This document shows, piece after piece, positions 1 to 6,111 of a stretch of DNA of 8,609 nt (position 1 is its first letter; the number at the start of each line of letters is the position of its first letter). The DNA is from Fimbriimonadales bacterium (GTDB lineage Bacteria; Armatimonadota; Fimbriimonadia; Fimbriimonadales; Fimbriimonadaceae). The notes beneath the pieces are model-generated. The model saw only the letters and a program-made list of their open reading frames with translations. It did no database searches and had not been told where the DNA came from. Location of the stretch: assembly GCA_026392145.1 (NCBI GenBank), contig JAPLCS010000247.1, positions 1 through 8,609 on the forward strand, in the 5' to 3' direction. A program made the translations under genes and the position numbers.

Positions 1-774
1 CCGCCCCGAGCTAGCAAACCACTTTTGAGCACTTAGTTTGGTAGTGATAGGTTTCAAAACTAGATATGGAATACAAAGGCTCATCGCCGTCCGAACTTCC
101 CCGATCTTGACTTCAAAGAGAATAACGAGCACTACGTCGTTAGGTGGCGCAACACTTACGAACTGCGAACTAGTCTCAATTCCGTCAATATTGGGCGAAA
201 CAACAACCACTTGCTCCCACGCTTGTTTGAGAGCACCGAGCATTCGCTCCATGATTGATCTGACAAGTGGTCGCTCGATGTCAGTGATAACGTTACGATC
301 AATCGGTCTGCCAGGCCCACCCAACATCTTGTCAATCAAAGTGAAAACAAGACTGTTTTCCATTTCGCAAACAATTTGGCCTGAAAGCGGTGGAAGGGAA
401 ACAATCCCAAAGCTTGAAGACGTAATTGATCTCAAGTACTCGTCATAAGGAATCTGTTCCATCGAAATCATTTCGATGTTGATTTGAGAACGGGTCGAAG
501 CAGAGAGAGCAGAACTTGCAGCGCGAGCGAACGTATCATGCAACATGCTAAGAGTTCTAAGCTGATCTTTGCTCAATTTGTCTGGTCGGCGGAAGTCATA
601 AGGCTCATAGTTAATGTTCATGGCCCGCTGAACAGCTTTGGAACCATGACTCGGCGCTCCCTTCCCTTTAGCAGGCTTAGAACCACCAACCCCACCACCG
701 CCATTGGCATTAGCATCTGCATTAAGCGTGCTTAAAAGTGCTTCTATTTCTGCCTGTGAGAGGATGTCTGACAC
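1..774 (-). CDS. fliM: Flagellar motor switch protein FliM (partial, C-terminus beyond left edge)
   Basis: FliM forms the middle of the flagellar C-ring at the cytoplasmic face of the motor; it binds CheY-P and, with FliG and FliN, sets rotation direction. The reverse strand encodes 258 residues without a stop up to the window edge; the family is usually about 330 residues, so the FliN-like C-terminal domain is mostly missing. Residues 3-14 (DILSQAEIEALL) are the conserved N-terminal CheY-binding motif. A glycine/lysine-rich linker follows (about 27-45), then the CheC-like middle domain with LIDKMLGGPGRP (146-157), which contains the GGxG motif that contacts FliG. The last visible residues, LSAQKWFASSGR, match the linker leading into the C-terminal domain. 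The start is GTG at 774, chosen because the CheY motif follows at once and an AAAGGA site lies 9 bases upstream. It is downstream of fliL on the same strand, but a terminator lies between them. Identification is firm from the motifs. Confidence 0.95.
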   Translation of the reverse strand, partial: MSDILSQAEIEALLSTLNADANANGGGGVGGSKPAKGKGAPSHGSKAVQRAMNINYEPYDFRRPDKLSKDQLRTLSMLHDTFARAASSALSASTRSQINIEMISMEQIPYDEYLRSITSSSFGIVSLPPLSGQIVCEMENSLVFTLIDKMLGGPGRPIDRNVITDIERPLVRSIMERMLGALKQAWEQVVVVSPNIDGIETSSQFVSVAPPNDVVLVILFEVKIGEVRTAMSLCIPYLVLKPITTKLSAQKWFASSGR

Positions 775-783
775 TGCTAAATT

Positions 784-789
784 TCCTTT
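784..789 (-). promoter_or_regulatory. Ribosome binding site of fliM
   Basis: AAAGGA on the minus strand ends 9 bases before the GTG at 774. It supports this GTG as the start rather than an internal ATG, and it directly precedes the conserved N-terminal CheY-binding motif. Confidence 0.65.
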
Positions 790-848
790 GATGAGCTGGG
801 CTCACAAGAAAAATCGGTAGATTTACCAGGTTCTAGAGGGTGGAAATG

Positions 849-877
849 AAAAAACCTCAAGAATTACTTGAGGTTTT
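849..877 (-). terminator. Intrinsic terminator after fliL
   Basis: Read on the minus strand, a perfect 10-bp stem (AAAACCTCAA / TTGAGGTTTT) with a 7-base loop is followed by a tract that makes six T in a row, 22 bases after the fliL stop. On the plus strand only four T follow the stem, so the minus orientation is favoured. It should end or attenuate fliL transcription before fliM; no clear promoter could be seen in the roughly 75 bases between it and fliM. Confidence 0.85.
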
Positions 878-898
878 GACGATTCTGGAAACTACCTA

Positions 899-1462
899 TC
901 ATTGAGTGGCGAGCGTCTTAAAGAAAACTTTGAGGATTGGTCCCTCTGCCGAATCCCATCCTTCTGGAATTTCCTCTTCTGCAGCCGCAGCTTCTTCAGC
1001 TTCTTCTTCAGGAGTCAACTTCTTCTTTTTCTTCTTGGTTGTTTCTTTCTTCGATGGCTCTTCATGCGAATACTCATGAAGAGCTTTGTTAATTTCAGTA
1101 GCAATCTTTCGCTTCAGCTTGGTGATTTGAAGATCAGTTACTACGTCTCGTGGACTCGTTGACTTGAGAATCCTAATTATAATGTCACTCAACTGAGCAT
1201 CATGAGCTTTCAAATCTTCGGCAACAAATCCCTCTTTCGGAAGAAGAGCGACCTTAGCTCGAATATAGGTCTGACCATCTGCCATGTTGACAATGAATTC
1301 ATCAGGCAAAAGAACTTCAACTTTTCCGAGTGCAATTTCAGGTTCCTTTTTAGCATCCTTCTTGCCCTTAGTCATAAAGAAACCACCACCACCTAATACT
1401 GCCACCAGGGCAATAATAATGGGTAGCTTCCCGCCTTTCTTCTTTGGTGCGTCGTCTGACAT
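899..1462 (-). CDS. fliL: Flagellar basal body-associated protein FliL
   Basis: FliL is a single-pass inner membrane protein that surrounds the stator units of the flagellar motor and supports torque. With the start at ATG 1462 the protein has 187 residues: a short lysine-rich cytoplasmic N-terminus, one membrane helix (about 13-30, ending in a GGGGFF stretch), then the periplasmic FliL domain with VEVLLPDEFIVNMADG (48-63), YIRAKVALLP (67-76) and a long helix around LSDIIIRILKSTSPRDV. The final strand PILKVFFKTLATQ (175-187) is the usual FliL C-terminus. Between helix and final strand lies an unusual insertion of about 44 residues (130-173), with six consecutive lysines followed by a glutamate/alanine-rich run. 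An in-frame GTG at 1498 would add 12 residues, but neither start has a good ribosome binding site; ATG 1462 gives the more typical N-terminus. The gene lies 73 bases after the TIM-barrel gene and ends just before a terminator. Confidence 0.92.
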   Translation of the reverse strand: MSDDAPKKKGGKLPIIIALVAVLGGGGFFMTKGKKDAKKEPEIALGKVEVLLPDEFIVNMADGQTYIRAKVALLPKEGFVAEDLKAHDAQLSDIIIRILKSTSPRDVVTDLQITKLKRKIATEINKALHEYSHEEPSKKETTKKKKKKLTPEEEAEEAAAAEEEIPEGWDSAEGPILKVFFKTLATQ

Positions 1463-1535
1463 AGTACAATTGTCGGAATTTGTAATGCTAAACCTCACTA
1501 CCGGAGAACGAATTCTCTAAGCAACACGCTCCAAA

Positions 1536-2315
1536 TTAGAAGGCTGTATAACGCTTACGCAATCGCTCAGTCATCCAGAGTGCCACTTCTTCAATATCGG
1601 CAAGAGGCTTTCCAGAAGCAGGGTCCGTCCACTGATAATGCGCGGGACCAAATTCAGGATCAAAAGTAAATGGACTCCCAGTACCCTTACGATGAGTAGC
1701 GACTTTATCCCACATCGCTTCAAACTTAGGCACATAACCATTCCACATCGGAACCCGGGGATCTGGCACCTGTGGACCTTCCTCAAAACCAACCCTTGCA
1801 TGAATATGCCTGGTTCTTTGAAACACAATTTCCATCTGCTTGGCAAATCCACCCAGCATGGATTCGGTGACACAAGTCCAATGCGAATAGTCTCCTGCTA
1901 AATACAATTGAGGAAGGTCAGTCAAATATTGAACAGTACTCATCGGCTCAAACAAAAGGCGCCCGCGATGCGTTTCAAAATTCACAGGAAACGGCACCTG
2001 CTTAGTTGCTTCTACCAACTTTCCTAAGTGATCCAATCCCTGCTGATAGGTCATCCAAGGTCGCCCAGCATGAATAGTGCACCCCACCGCATTACAATCG
2101 TAAGCCTCACCTAACCCTCGCTTAAAAGCCCCGAGGTCATCGCCAGGCACCATAGCCATGTACTTCAAGCCCACTTTGTCAATAACTGGACGCATCTCAA
2201 CGTGTGTAGTCACCCAATCCTCAAACCCGTCATACCCCTGAGACTTCACCCTTCTCAGGCGATCTTCAAGGGTTCCACCCATGCCCCACAGTGTCTTGTA
2301 TGCCTCAACTTTCAT
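1536..2315 (-). CDS. Sugar phosphate isomerase/epimerase-like TIM-barrel protein
   Basis: The 259-residue protein matches the xylose isomerase-like TIM-barrel superfamily (AP endonuclease 2 fold), whose members isomerise or epimerise sugars, inosols or related polyols using a divalent metal. Length is typical. Visible signs are the N-terminal barrel start MKVEAYKTLWG, the strand NFETHRGR (112-119) with E114 and H116, GDYSHW (141-146) with D142 and H145, HIHARVG (170-176) with H172, and DPEFGP (219-224) with E221. E114, D142 or H145, H172 and E221 sit where the family places its metal ligands; this assignment is by pattern, not alignment. No signal peptide is seen, so it is probably cytoplasmic. 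No ribosome binding site is evident before ATG 2315. It is divergent from rplK across a 100-base gap and is the first gene of the minus-strand run leading to fliL and fliM, with no obvious functional link. The substrate cannot be told from sequence. Confidence 0.85.
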   Translation of the reverse strand: MKVEAYKTLWGMGGTLEDRLRRVKSQGYDGFEDWVTTHVEMRPVIDKVGLKYMAMVPGDDLGAFKRGLGEAYDCNAVGCTIHAGRPWMTYQQGLDHLGKLVEATKQVPFPVNFETHRGRLLFEPMSTVQYLTDLPQLYLAGDYSHWTCVTESMLGGFAKQMEIVFQRTRHIHARVGFEEGPQVPDPRVPMWNGYVPKFEAMWDKVATHRKGTGSPFTFDPEFGPAHYQWTDPASGKPLADIEEVALWMTERLRKRYTAF

Positions 2316-2323
2316 GGCGAGAT

Positions 2324-2352
2324 GTTACCGAAAATTGCACTTTGGGTATACT
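2324..2352 (+). promoter_or_regulatory. Candidate sigma-70 promoter of rplK
   Basis: In the divergent gap before rplK, TATACT (2347-2352) matches the -10 consensus at five of six positions. A weak -35, GTTACC (2324-2329, three of six), lies 17 bases upstream. A start near 2360 would leave a leader of about 55 bases carrying the ribosome binding site GGAG (2406-2409). The -35 match is poor, so this is tentative. Confidence 0.3.
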
Positions 2353-2415
2353 CTCCTTTTGCGCCCAGCCGATGCTTCCTCTGGCACGGGTGAAAGACTT
2401 TAACTGGAGAATTCC

Positions 2416-2841
2416 ATGCCAAAGAAAATTACCGGAAACATCAAGCTTAACATTCCGGCGGGGAAAGGTACCCCGTCACCTCCTGTTGGACCTGCGCTCG
2501 GTCAAGCAGGTATCAACATGATGGAGTTCTTGAAGAAATTCAATGAGCAAACAGCCCCGCAAATGGGTTTCGTACTTCCTGTTGAAATCACTGTCTACGA
2601 AGACCGTTCATACTCGTTCGTGGTCAAGCAACCCCTTGCAACTGACCTCATCAAACGAGCAGCCGGCATCACCACAGGTGCTGCAAATCCTAAGACCGAT
2701 AAGGCAGGTCAAATCACAACCGAGAAACTTAGAGAAGTTGCCAAACTCAAAATGGCAGACTTGAACACCGACAACGAAGAAATGGCAATGAGAATTATTG
2801 CTGGCTCAGCTCGTTCGATGGGTGTCAAAGTCGTTGACTAA
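2416..2841 (+). CDS. rplK: Ribosomal protein L11 (uL11)
   Basis: L11 binds 23S rRNA at the GTPase-associated centre, forms the base of the L7/L12 stalk and is needed for factor-dependent GTP hydrolysis and the RelA stringent response. The 141-residue product has the normal bacterial length. The N-terminal domain shows GKGTPSPPVGPALGQAGIN (17-34), the proline-rich region where thiostrepton acts, and LPVEITVYEDRSYSF (54-68). The C-terminal rRNA-binding domain shows RAAGITTGA (81-89), VAKLKMADLN (108-117) and IIAGSARSMGVKV (127-139). The start is ATG 2416, with GGAG six bases upstream. In most bacteria rplK sits in secE-nusG-rplK-rplA; here it stands alone, with a divergent metabolic gene upstream and a strong terminator 17 bases downstream, so rplA must lie elsewhere. 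Confidence 0.98.
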   Translation: MPKKITGNIKLNIPAGKGTPSPPVGPALGQAGINMMEFLKKFNEQTAPQMGFVLPVEITVYEDRSYSFVVKQPLATDLIKRAAGITTGAANPKTDKAGQITTEKLREVAKLKMADLNTDNEEMAMRIIAGSARSMGVKVVD

Positions 2842-2858
2842 GTAAGCAACCACATCCA

Positions 2859-2905
2859 AGCCCTCATTGGAGCGATTCAGAAGAAGTGCTCAGTGGGGGC
2901 TTTTT
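2859..2905 (+). terminator. Intrinsic terminator of rplK
   Basis: AGCCCTCATTG (2859-2869) pairs with CAGTGGGGGCT (2891-2901), with two G-U pairs. The stem extends inward by AGC/GCT past one bulged G (2870), leaving a 14-base loop. Five T (2901-2905) follow directly. This is a typical Rho-independent terminator and separates rplK from the sufCD transcript. Confidence 0.88.
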
Positions 2906-2952
2906 GACGTCATCATACCGCTTTCGATTCACAAAATCGTTGCCGACAAAAT

Positions 2953-2966
2953 CGCCGTCATCGGCG
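2953..2966 (+). other. Small hairpin in the sufC leader
   Basis: CGCCG-TCAT-CGGCG is a perfect 5-bp inverted repeat 16 bases before the sufC start, in a leader without a visible ribosome binding site. It could be a regulatory dyad or a translation-modulating hairpin, or it may be chance. No recognisable IscR or SufR operator was seen. Confidence 0.25.
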
Positions 2967-2982
2967 TAGAAAACTACATCCC

Positions 2983-3741
2983 ATGCTCAAGATTACGAAC
3001 CTTCATGCGCGCGTCGAGGAAAAAGAAATCCTCAAAGGCATAAACCTAATTATCAATCCAGGCGAAGTCCACGCAATCATGGGTCCTAATGGATCTGGTA
3101 AGTCCACCCTCGCGAGCATTCTGGCCGGTCGCAGTGACTATGAAGTCACCGAAGGCAGCGTTGAGTTCCTTGGAAAAGAGTTGTTAGAACTTGACCCAGA
3201 GGAAAGAGCAGCTGAAGGGCTTTTCCTTGCCTTCCAGTATCCAGTCGAAATACCAGGCGTAACCAATACCTATTTCCTTCGCTCGGCGGTCAATTCAATA
3301 CGCAAATACCATGGCCAAGACGATATTTCCGCAAAGGACTTCCTAGCCCTTGTCAAAGAAAAGGCCAATATGATGGAACTCGATGCCACCATGCTTTCAA
3401 GGTCAGTGAATGAAAGTTTTAGCGGAGGAGAGAAGAAGAGAAACGAAATCTTCCAAATGGCAGTACTCGATCCAAAGATGTGTGTACTAGACGAAACTGA
3501 TTCAGGACTCGATATTGATGCCCTAAAGATAGTCGCGAATGGCGTGAACGCTCTCAGAGGTCCCGACCGATCGCACCTAGTGATCACCCACTACCAGCGA
3601 CTCCTAGACTACATCGTTCCTGATTTTGTTCACGTGCTCATAGAAGGTCGTATCGTAAAGTCCGGCGGAAAAGAATTGGCACTTGAACTTGAAGAAAAAG
3701 GCTACGACTTCATCAAAGAGGAACTGCTAGCAGGCGCATAA
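2983..3741 (+). CDS. sufC: Fe-S cluster assembly ATPase SufC
   Basis: SufC is the cytoplasmic ABC-type ATPase of the SUF system; it works with SufB and SufD to build iron-sulfur clusters. The 252 residues show all ATPase motifs: Walker A GPNGSGKST (34-42), Q-loop Q85 in FQYP, signature SFSGGEKKR (145-153), Walker B with VLDETDSGLD (168-177; D170, E171) and the H-switch H203 in ITHYQR. SFSGGEKKRNEI and DETDSGLDIDAL are SufC hallmarks that separate it from transporter ATPases, and there is no membrane partner. The start is ATG 2983; no ribosome binding site is visible, but the conserved N-terminus begins there. Its stop codon overlaps the sufD start by one base (TAATG), implying coupled translation. 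A terminator lies upstream, so sufC probably begins its own transcript. Confidence 0.97.
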   Translation: MLKITNLHARVEEKEILKGINLIINPGEVHAIMGPNGSGKSTLASILAGRSDYEVTEGSVEFLGKELLELDPEERAAEGLFLAFQYPVEIPGVTNTYFLRSAVNSIRKYHGQDDISAKDFLALVKEKANMMELDATMLSRSVNESFSGGEKKRNEIFQMAVLDPKMCVLDETDSGLDIDALKIVANGVNALRGPDRSHLVITHYQRLLDYIVPDFVHVLIEGRIVKSGGKELALELEEKGYDFIKEELLAGA

Positions 3742-5060
3742 TGGCTGTCCATACACCTCCCCAAACAGACCAGTTTGTCGAACTTCAAGCAAACTCAAAA
3801 GCACTGCTCGAAGGTATCAGCCCCTCTTATTTTTCCGAACTTCGAGAAGCTGCAATCCGGGAATACACCGAGTTTGGCCTTCCCACAGTTCGCGATGAGG
3901 AGTTCAAATATCTCCCCCTTCATGTCCTGAGAGAAGGTAAGTACCGTTTCGGATTTGGAGCCCACTTTGAAAGGTCTCAACTCTCAACTCTTACCCTCGC
4001 CGATACTGATGCTTTCTCCTTTGTATTCGTAAACGGTCAATTTGCACCTGAAGCTTCCTCATTCGAAAATCTTCCAGATGGGCTCGAGGTTAGCACCTTC
4101 GAAGATGCTGACCCAGCAGTTCTGACTCAGCATTTGAGTAAAATTGCCTCTCTAAAAGGCAGACTCGGAAGCACAAACGACGAGCGGTTCGTGGCTCTTA
4201 ATACAGCTTTCCTTGGCGAAGGACTAGTAATCCAAGTCTCAAAAAATAAAACTATCGAACGCCCGATTCACATCCTAAATGTTGTGTCTTCCGATGACGC
4301 AGAATTTGTAGCTCCACGACTGCTCATCACCGTAGGCGAAAATGCAGAAGCGACCGTCATCGAGTCGTTTGAGACTTCAACGGGAAGAGCATTCACTTGT
4401 CCTGTAACCGAAATCAGACTCGAAAAATCAGCAAGGCTAGAGCACATTAAATTCCAAAATGAATCATTGGATTCGGTGCACATTGCTAATATTGCAGTTC
4501 ACCAAGAGGAGCAATCTGTTTTCACTTCCACGAACGTGAATTTTGGTGGTCACTCCGCCCGCAATGACATCAACGTTTGGCTAAACGGTGAGTACACCGA
4601 AACCTGGTTGAACGGTGCAAATGTCGCCACAGGTACACAGGTGATTGACAACCACACCCGTCTTGACCACGCAATGCCCAATTGCCAATCGTTTGAAGTC
4701 TACAAAACCATCCTCAAAGATCAATCAGAGGGTGTCTTTAACGGAAAAATCTTCGTCTACGAAGATGCTCAAAAGACGGACGCGAAGCAAACCAACCAAG
4801 CCATCTTGCTTTCACCTACGGCAACGATGAACACCAAGCCTCAGTTGGAAATTTTTGCGGATGACGTCAAGTGCACCCACGGCGCCACCATTGGTCAATT
4901 GCGAGAAGATGCCATGTTTTATTTGCGAGCAAGAGGTATCGAAAAATCTAAGGCCGAGGCACTGCTCGTCTATGCATTCGCAGCAGAAGTCATTGAGAAA
5001 ATCGGACCGCACGACGTCCGTGCTTCACTAGAAGCCGCTCTCTTTACAAAACTAGCATAA
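3741..5060 (+). CDS. sufD: Fe-S cluster assembly protein SufD
   Basis: SufD is a scaffold subunit of the SufBCD complex, forming a heterodimer with SufB on which clusters are assembled and through which iron is thought to enter. The 439 residues match the usual SufD length (about 420-440). The N-terminal region (about 25-60) contains EFGLPTVRDEEFKYLPLH, typical of SufD. The C-terminal beta-helix core carries VFNGKIFVYEDAQKTDAKQT and KPQLEIFADDVKCTHGATIG, followed by FYLRARGI. ADDVKCTHG (residues 373-381) with H380 matches the SufD functional histidine site, and the SufD-specific AQKTDA and VFNGK motifs argue against SufB. It starts on the last base of the sufC stop (TAATG), so the two genes form one operon. 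No sufB, sufS, sufU or sufT is adjacent, so the rest of the system must be encoded elsewhere. Confidence 0.93.
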   Translation: MAVHTPPQTDQFVELQANSKALLEGISPSYFSELREAAIREYTEFGLPTVRDEEFKYLPLHVLREGKYRFGFGAHFERSQLSTLTLADTDAFSFVFVNGQFAPEASSFENLPDGLEVSTFEDADPAVLTQHLSKIASLKGRLGSTNDERFVALNTAFLGEGLVIQVSKNKTIERPIHILNVVSSDDAEFVAPRLLITVGENAEATVIESFETSTGRAFTCPVTEIRLEKSARLEHIKFQNESLDSVHIANIAVHQEEQSVFTSTNVNFGGHSARNDINVWLNGEYTETWLNGANVATGTQVIDNHTRLDHAMPNCQSFEVYKTILKDQSEGVFNGKIFVYEDAQKTDAKQTNQAILLSPTATMNTKPQLEIFADDVKCTHGATIGQLREDAMFYLRARGIEKSKAEALLVYAFAAEVIEKIGPHDVRASLEAALFTKLA

Positions 5061-5070
5061 ACGCTAGGCA

Positions 5071-5092
5071 GGAACTTTCTGTCATCAGTTCC
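5071..5092 (+). other. Inverted repeat between sufD and the protease gene
   Basis: GGAACT (5071-5076) and AGTTCC (5087-5092) form a 6-bp perfect inverted repeat with a 10-base spacer, 8 bases before the protease start. No T tract follows, so it is not a convincing terminator. It may be an operator or a leader hairpin; the gap of 40 bases otherwise holds no ribosome binding site. Confidence 0.25.
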
Positions 5093-5100
5093 ATACTTAA

Positions 5101-5901
5101 ATGATGAGAAAGGTCCTGCTCGGAGCCTCGTTGCTGGCTGTAGCATCATCCTCCTTTGCAATCACACCTGGAGACAGCTCGGATACTAACACTTCTGACT
5201 TCCGATTTGTTGGTACCGTTAATGGTGCTTCAGGGGTTCTCATAGGAAGCAATTGGGTGCTTACTGCTAAGCATGTCGGTGCAGGAACATTTACCCTGCC
5301 TGGAATCGGAACCTTTGCACAAGTCGGTGCGGCAATTGACCACCCAACCGATGACCTAACGCTTTTCAGAATTGACTCAAACCTCTCCGATTACGCCACC
5401 ATCGATGTATCCGGCACATCCCTCGGTTCACTCATCACTATGGTGGGCTTTGGAAGTTCAGGCTCATTAAACGCAAATGCCGACGGATATGACATCAATC
5501 TTGCATCGGGAATACGTCGCAAAGCAACCGGATTAATTGAAGGGACGGCGTTTATTGATTCACCTGGCATAAGGGCGTATTCACTCGTGGCTCCCCTCCG
5601 TCAAAACGGCCAGGGAGCAATCGCAGGTGGAGATTCAGGTGGGGGATGGTTCACAGATTCAAACCGACTGGTCGGAATCAATTCATGGATTGGTACATTT
5701 GGTAACTTCAATGATAACTACCGCTTTAGTTCAGATAGCGAAAACTTCTTTGCCTCCGGTGCGGTTGACCTCTCGAAATACAAATCTTGGTTCCAAGAAA
5801 ACAATGTTGCGGTGGTGCCTGAGCCATCTACAATGACCTGTTTCGCCATGGCCAGTTTGGTCCTGGTTCGAAGAAAATTTAAGCTTCAATCAAAAAAGTA
5901 A
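5101..5901 (+). CDS. Secreted trypsin-like serine protease with PEP-CTERM sorting signal
   Basis: The 266-residue protein is a predicted exported peptidase of the S1 (chymotrypsin/trypsin) fold. Residues 1-20 form a Sec signal peptide (MMRK, a hydrophobic stretch, then SSSFA before the likely cleavage). The catalytic triad is complete by motif: H58 in VLTAKHV, D85 in HPTDDLTLF and S179 in GGDSGGGWF. The H-to-D spacing is short compared with chymotrypsin, so the N-terminal barrel is compact. Residues 239-244 (VPEPST) begin a PEP-CTERM signal, followed by a hydrophobic segment (about 245-257) and a basic tail RRKFK, the tripartite signal cut by an exosortase. The tail after RR is longer than usual. 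Substrate is unknown; cell-envelope or extracellular-matrix processing is an inference. ATG 5104 is an equally possible start; neither has a ribosome binding site. It follows sufD by 40 bases without a clear terminator, so read-through from sufCD is possible but a functional link is not implied. Confidence 0.88.
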   Translation: MMRKVLLGASLLAVASSSFAITPGDSSDTNTSDFRFVGTVNGASGVLIGSNWVLTAKHVGAGTFTLPGIGTFAQVGAAIDHPTDDLTLFRIDSNLSDYATIDVSGTSLGSLITMVGFGSSGSLNANADGYDINLASGIRRKATGLIEGTAFIDSPGIRAYSLVAPLRQNGQGAIAGGDSGGGWFTDSNRLVGINSWIGTFGNFNDNYRFSSDSENFFASGAVDLSKYKSWFQENNVAVVPEPSTMTCFAMASLVLVRRKFKLQSKK

Positions 5902-5959
5902 AATAATCGGTACTTTAACATAACAACCCAGATTCACTTAATGGATAATTTAGGTTACG

Positions 5960-5970
5960 AAGGTCACCTT
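5960..5970. other. Short dyad in the gap before the DUF1592 gene
   Basis: AAGGT-C-ACCTT is a perfect 5-bp half-site dyad around a single base. It lies in the 210-base gap 5902-6111, which otherwise shows no terminator hairpin and only a weak promoter-like pair (TTAACA at 5915-5920, CTTAAT at 5937-5942, 16-base spacer). It may be a regulator site or chance. Confidence 0.2.
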
Positions 5971-5997
5971 ATGGGGACAAATTCGTATCCGACATGA

Positions 5998-6111
5998 GCA
6001 GATTTTAAAAGTCAATCTGCAATTCAAACCTCAAAAGCCACTCAACCTAATTTTGACTCAGATGTCAAAGCCGTAATAGAAAAGTATTGTGTCAGTTGCC
6101 ACAGTGACTCA
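5998..6111 (+). other. In-frame upstream segment encoding the first heme c motif, without a canonical start
   Basis: This stretch is open in the same frame as the DUF1592 gene and continues into it without a stop. It encodes a polar segment, then NFDSDVKAVIEKYCVSCHSD (about 6049-6108). That is the normal start of the Planctomycete-type cytochrome domain, with C-x-x-C-H at 6088-6102. The segment contains no ATG, GTG or TTG in frame and is preceded by an in-frame TGA (5995-5997). Its only near-start codons are ATT at 6022 and ATA at 6076. Because the family motif is present and undamaged, it is probably translated in the ancestral gene; how translation starts here is unresolved. Confidence 0.7.

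Noticed and set aside
38..448. Plus-strand open frames opposite fliM, such as the one at 38-448
   Set aside because: The opposite strand encodes an uninterrupted, motif-complete FliM; the plus-strand frames show no recognisable domain and have no ribosome binding sites.
1504..1517. GAGAA-TTCG-TTCTC hairpin (minus strand) upstream of fliL, with a UUCG-type loop
   Set aside because: Only 5 bp of stem and no T tract follows, so it is not a convincing terminator; it may just be chance in the gap between the TIM-barrel gene and fliL.
2932..2955. Imperfect direct repeat of ACAAAATCG in the sufC leader
   Set aside because: Only two short copies, with no match to a known operator and no further copies in the window.
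5995..5997. TGA read as selenocysteine, joining ATG 5941 to the DUF1592 frame
   Set aside because: The upstream 18 codons do not resemble a signal peptide or any family N-terminus, and no selenocysteine insertion hairpin could be seen downstream.
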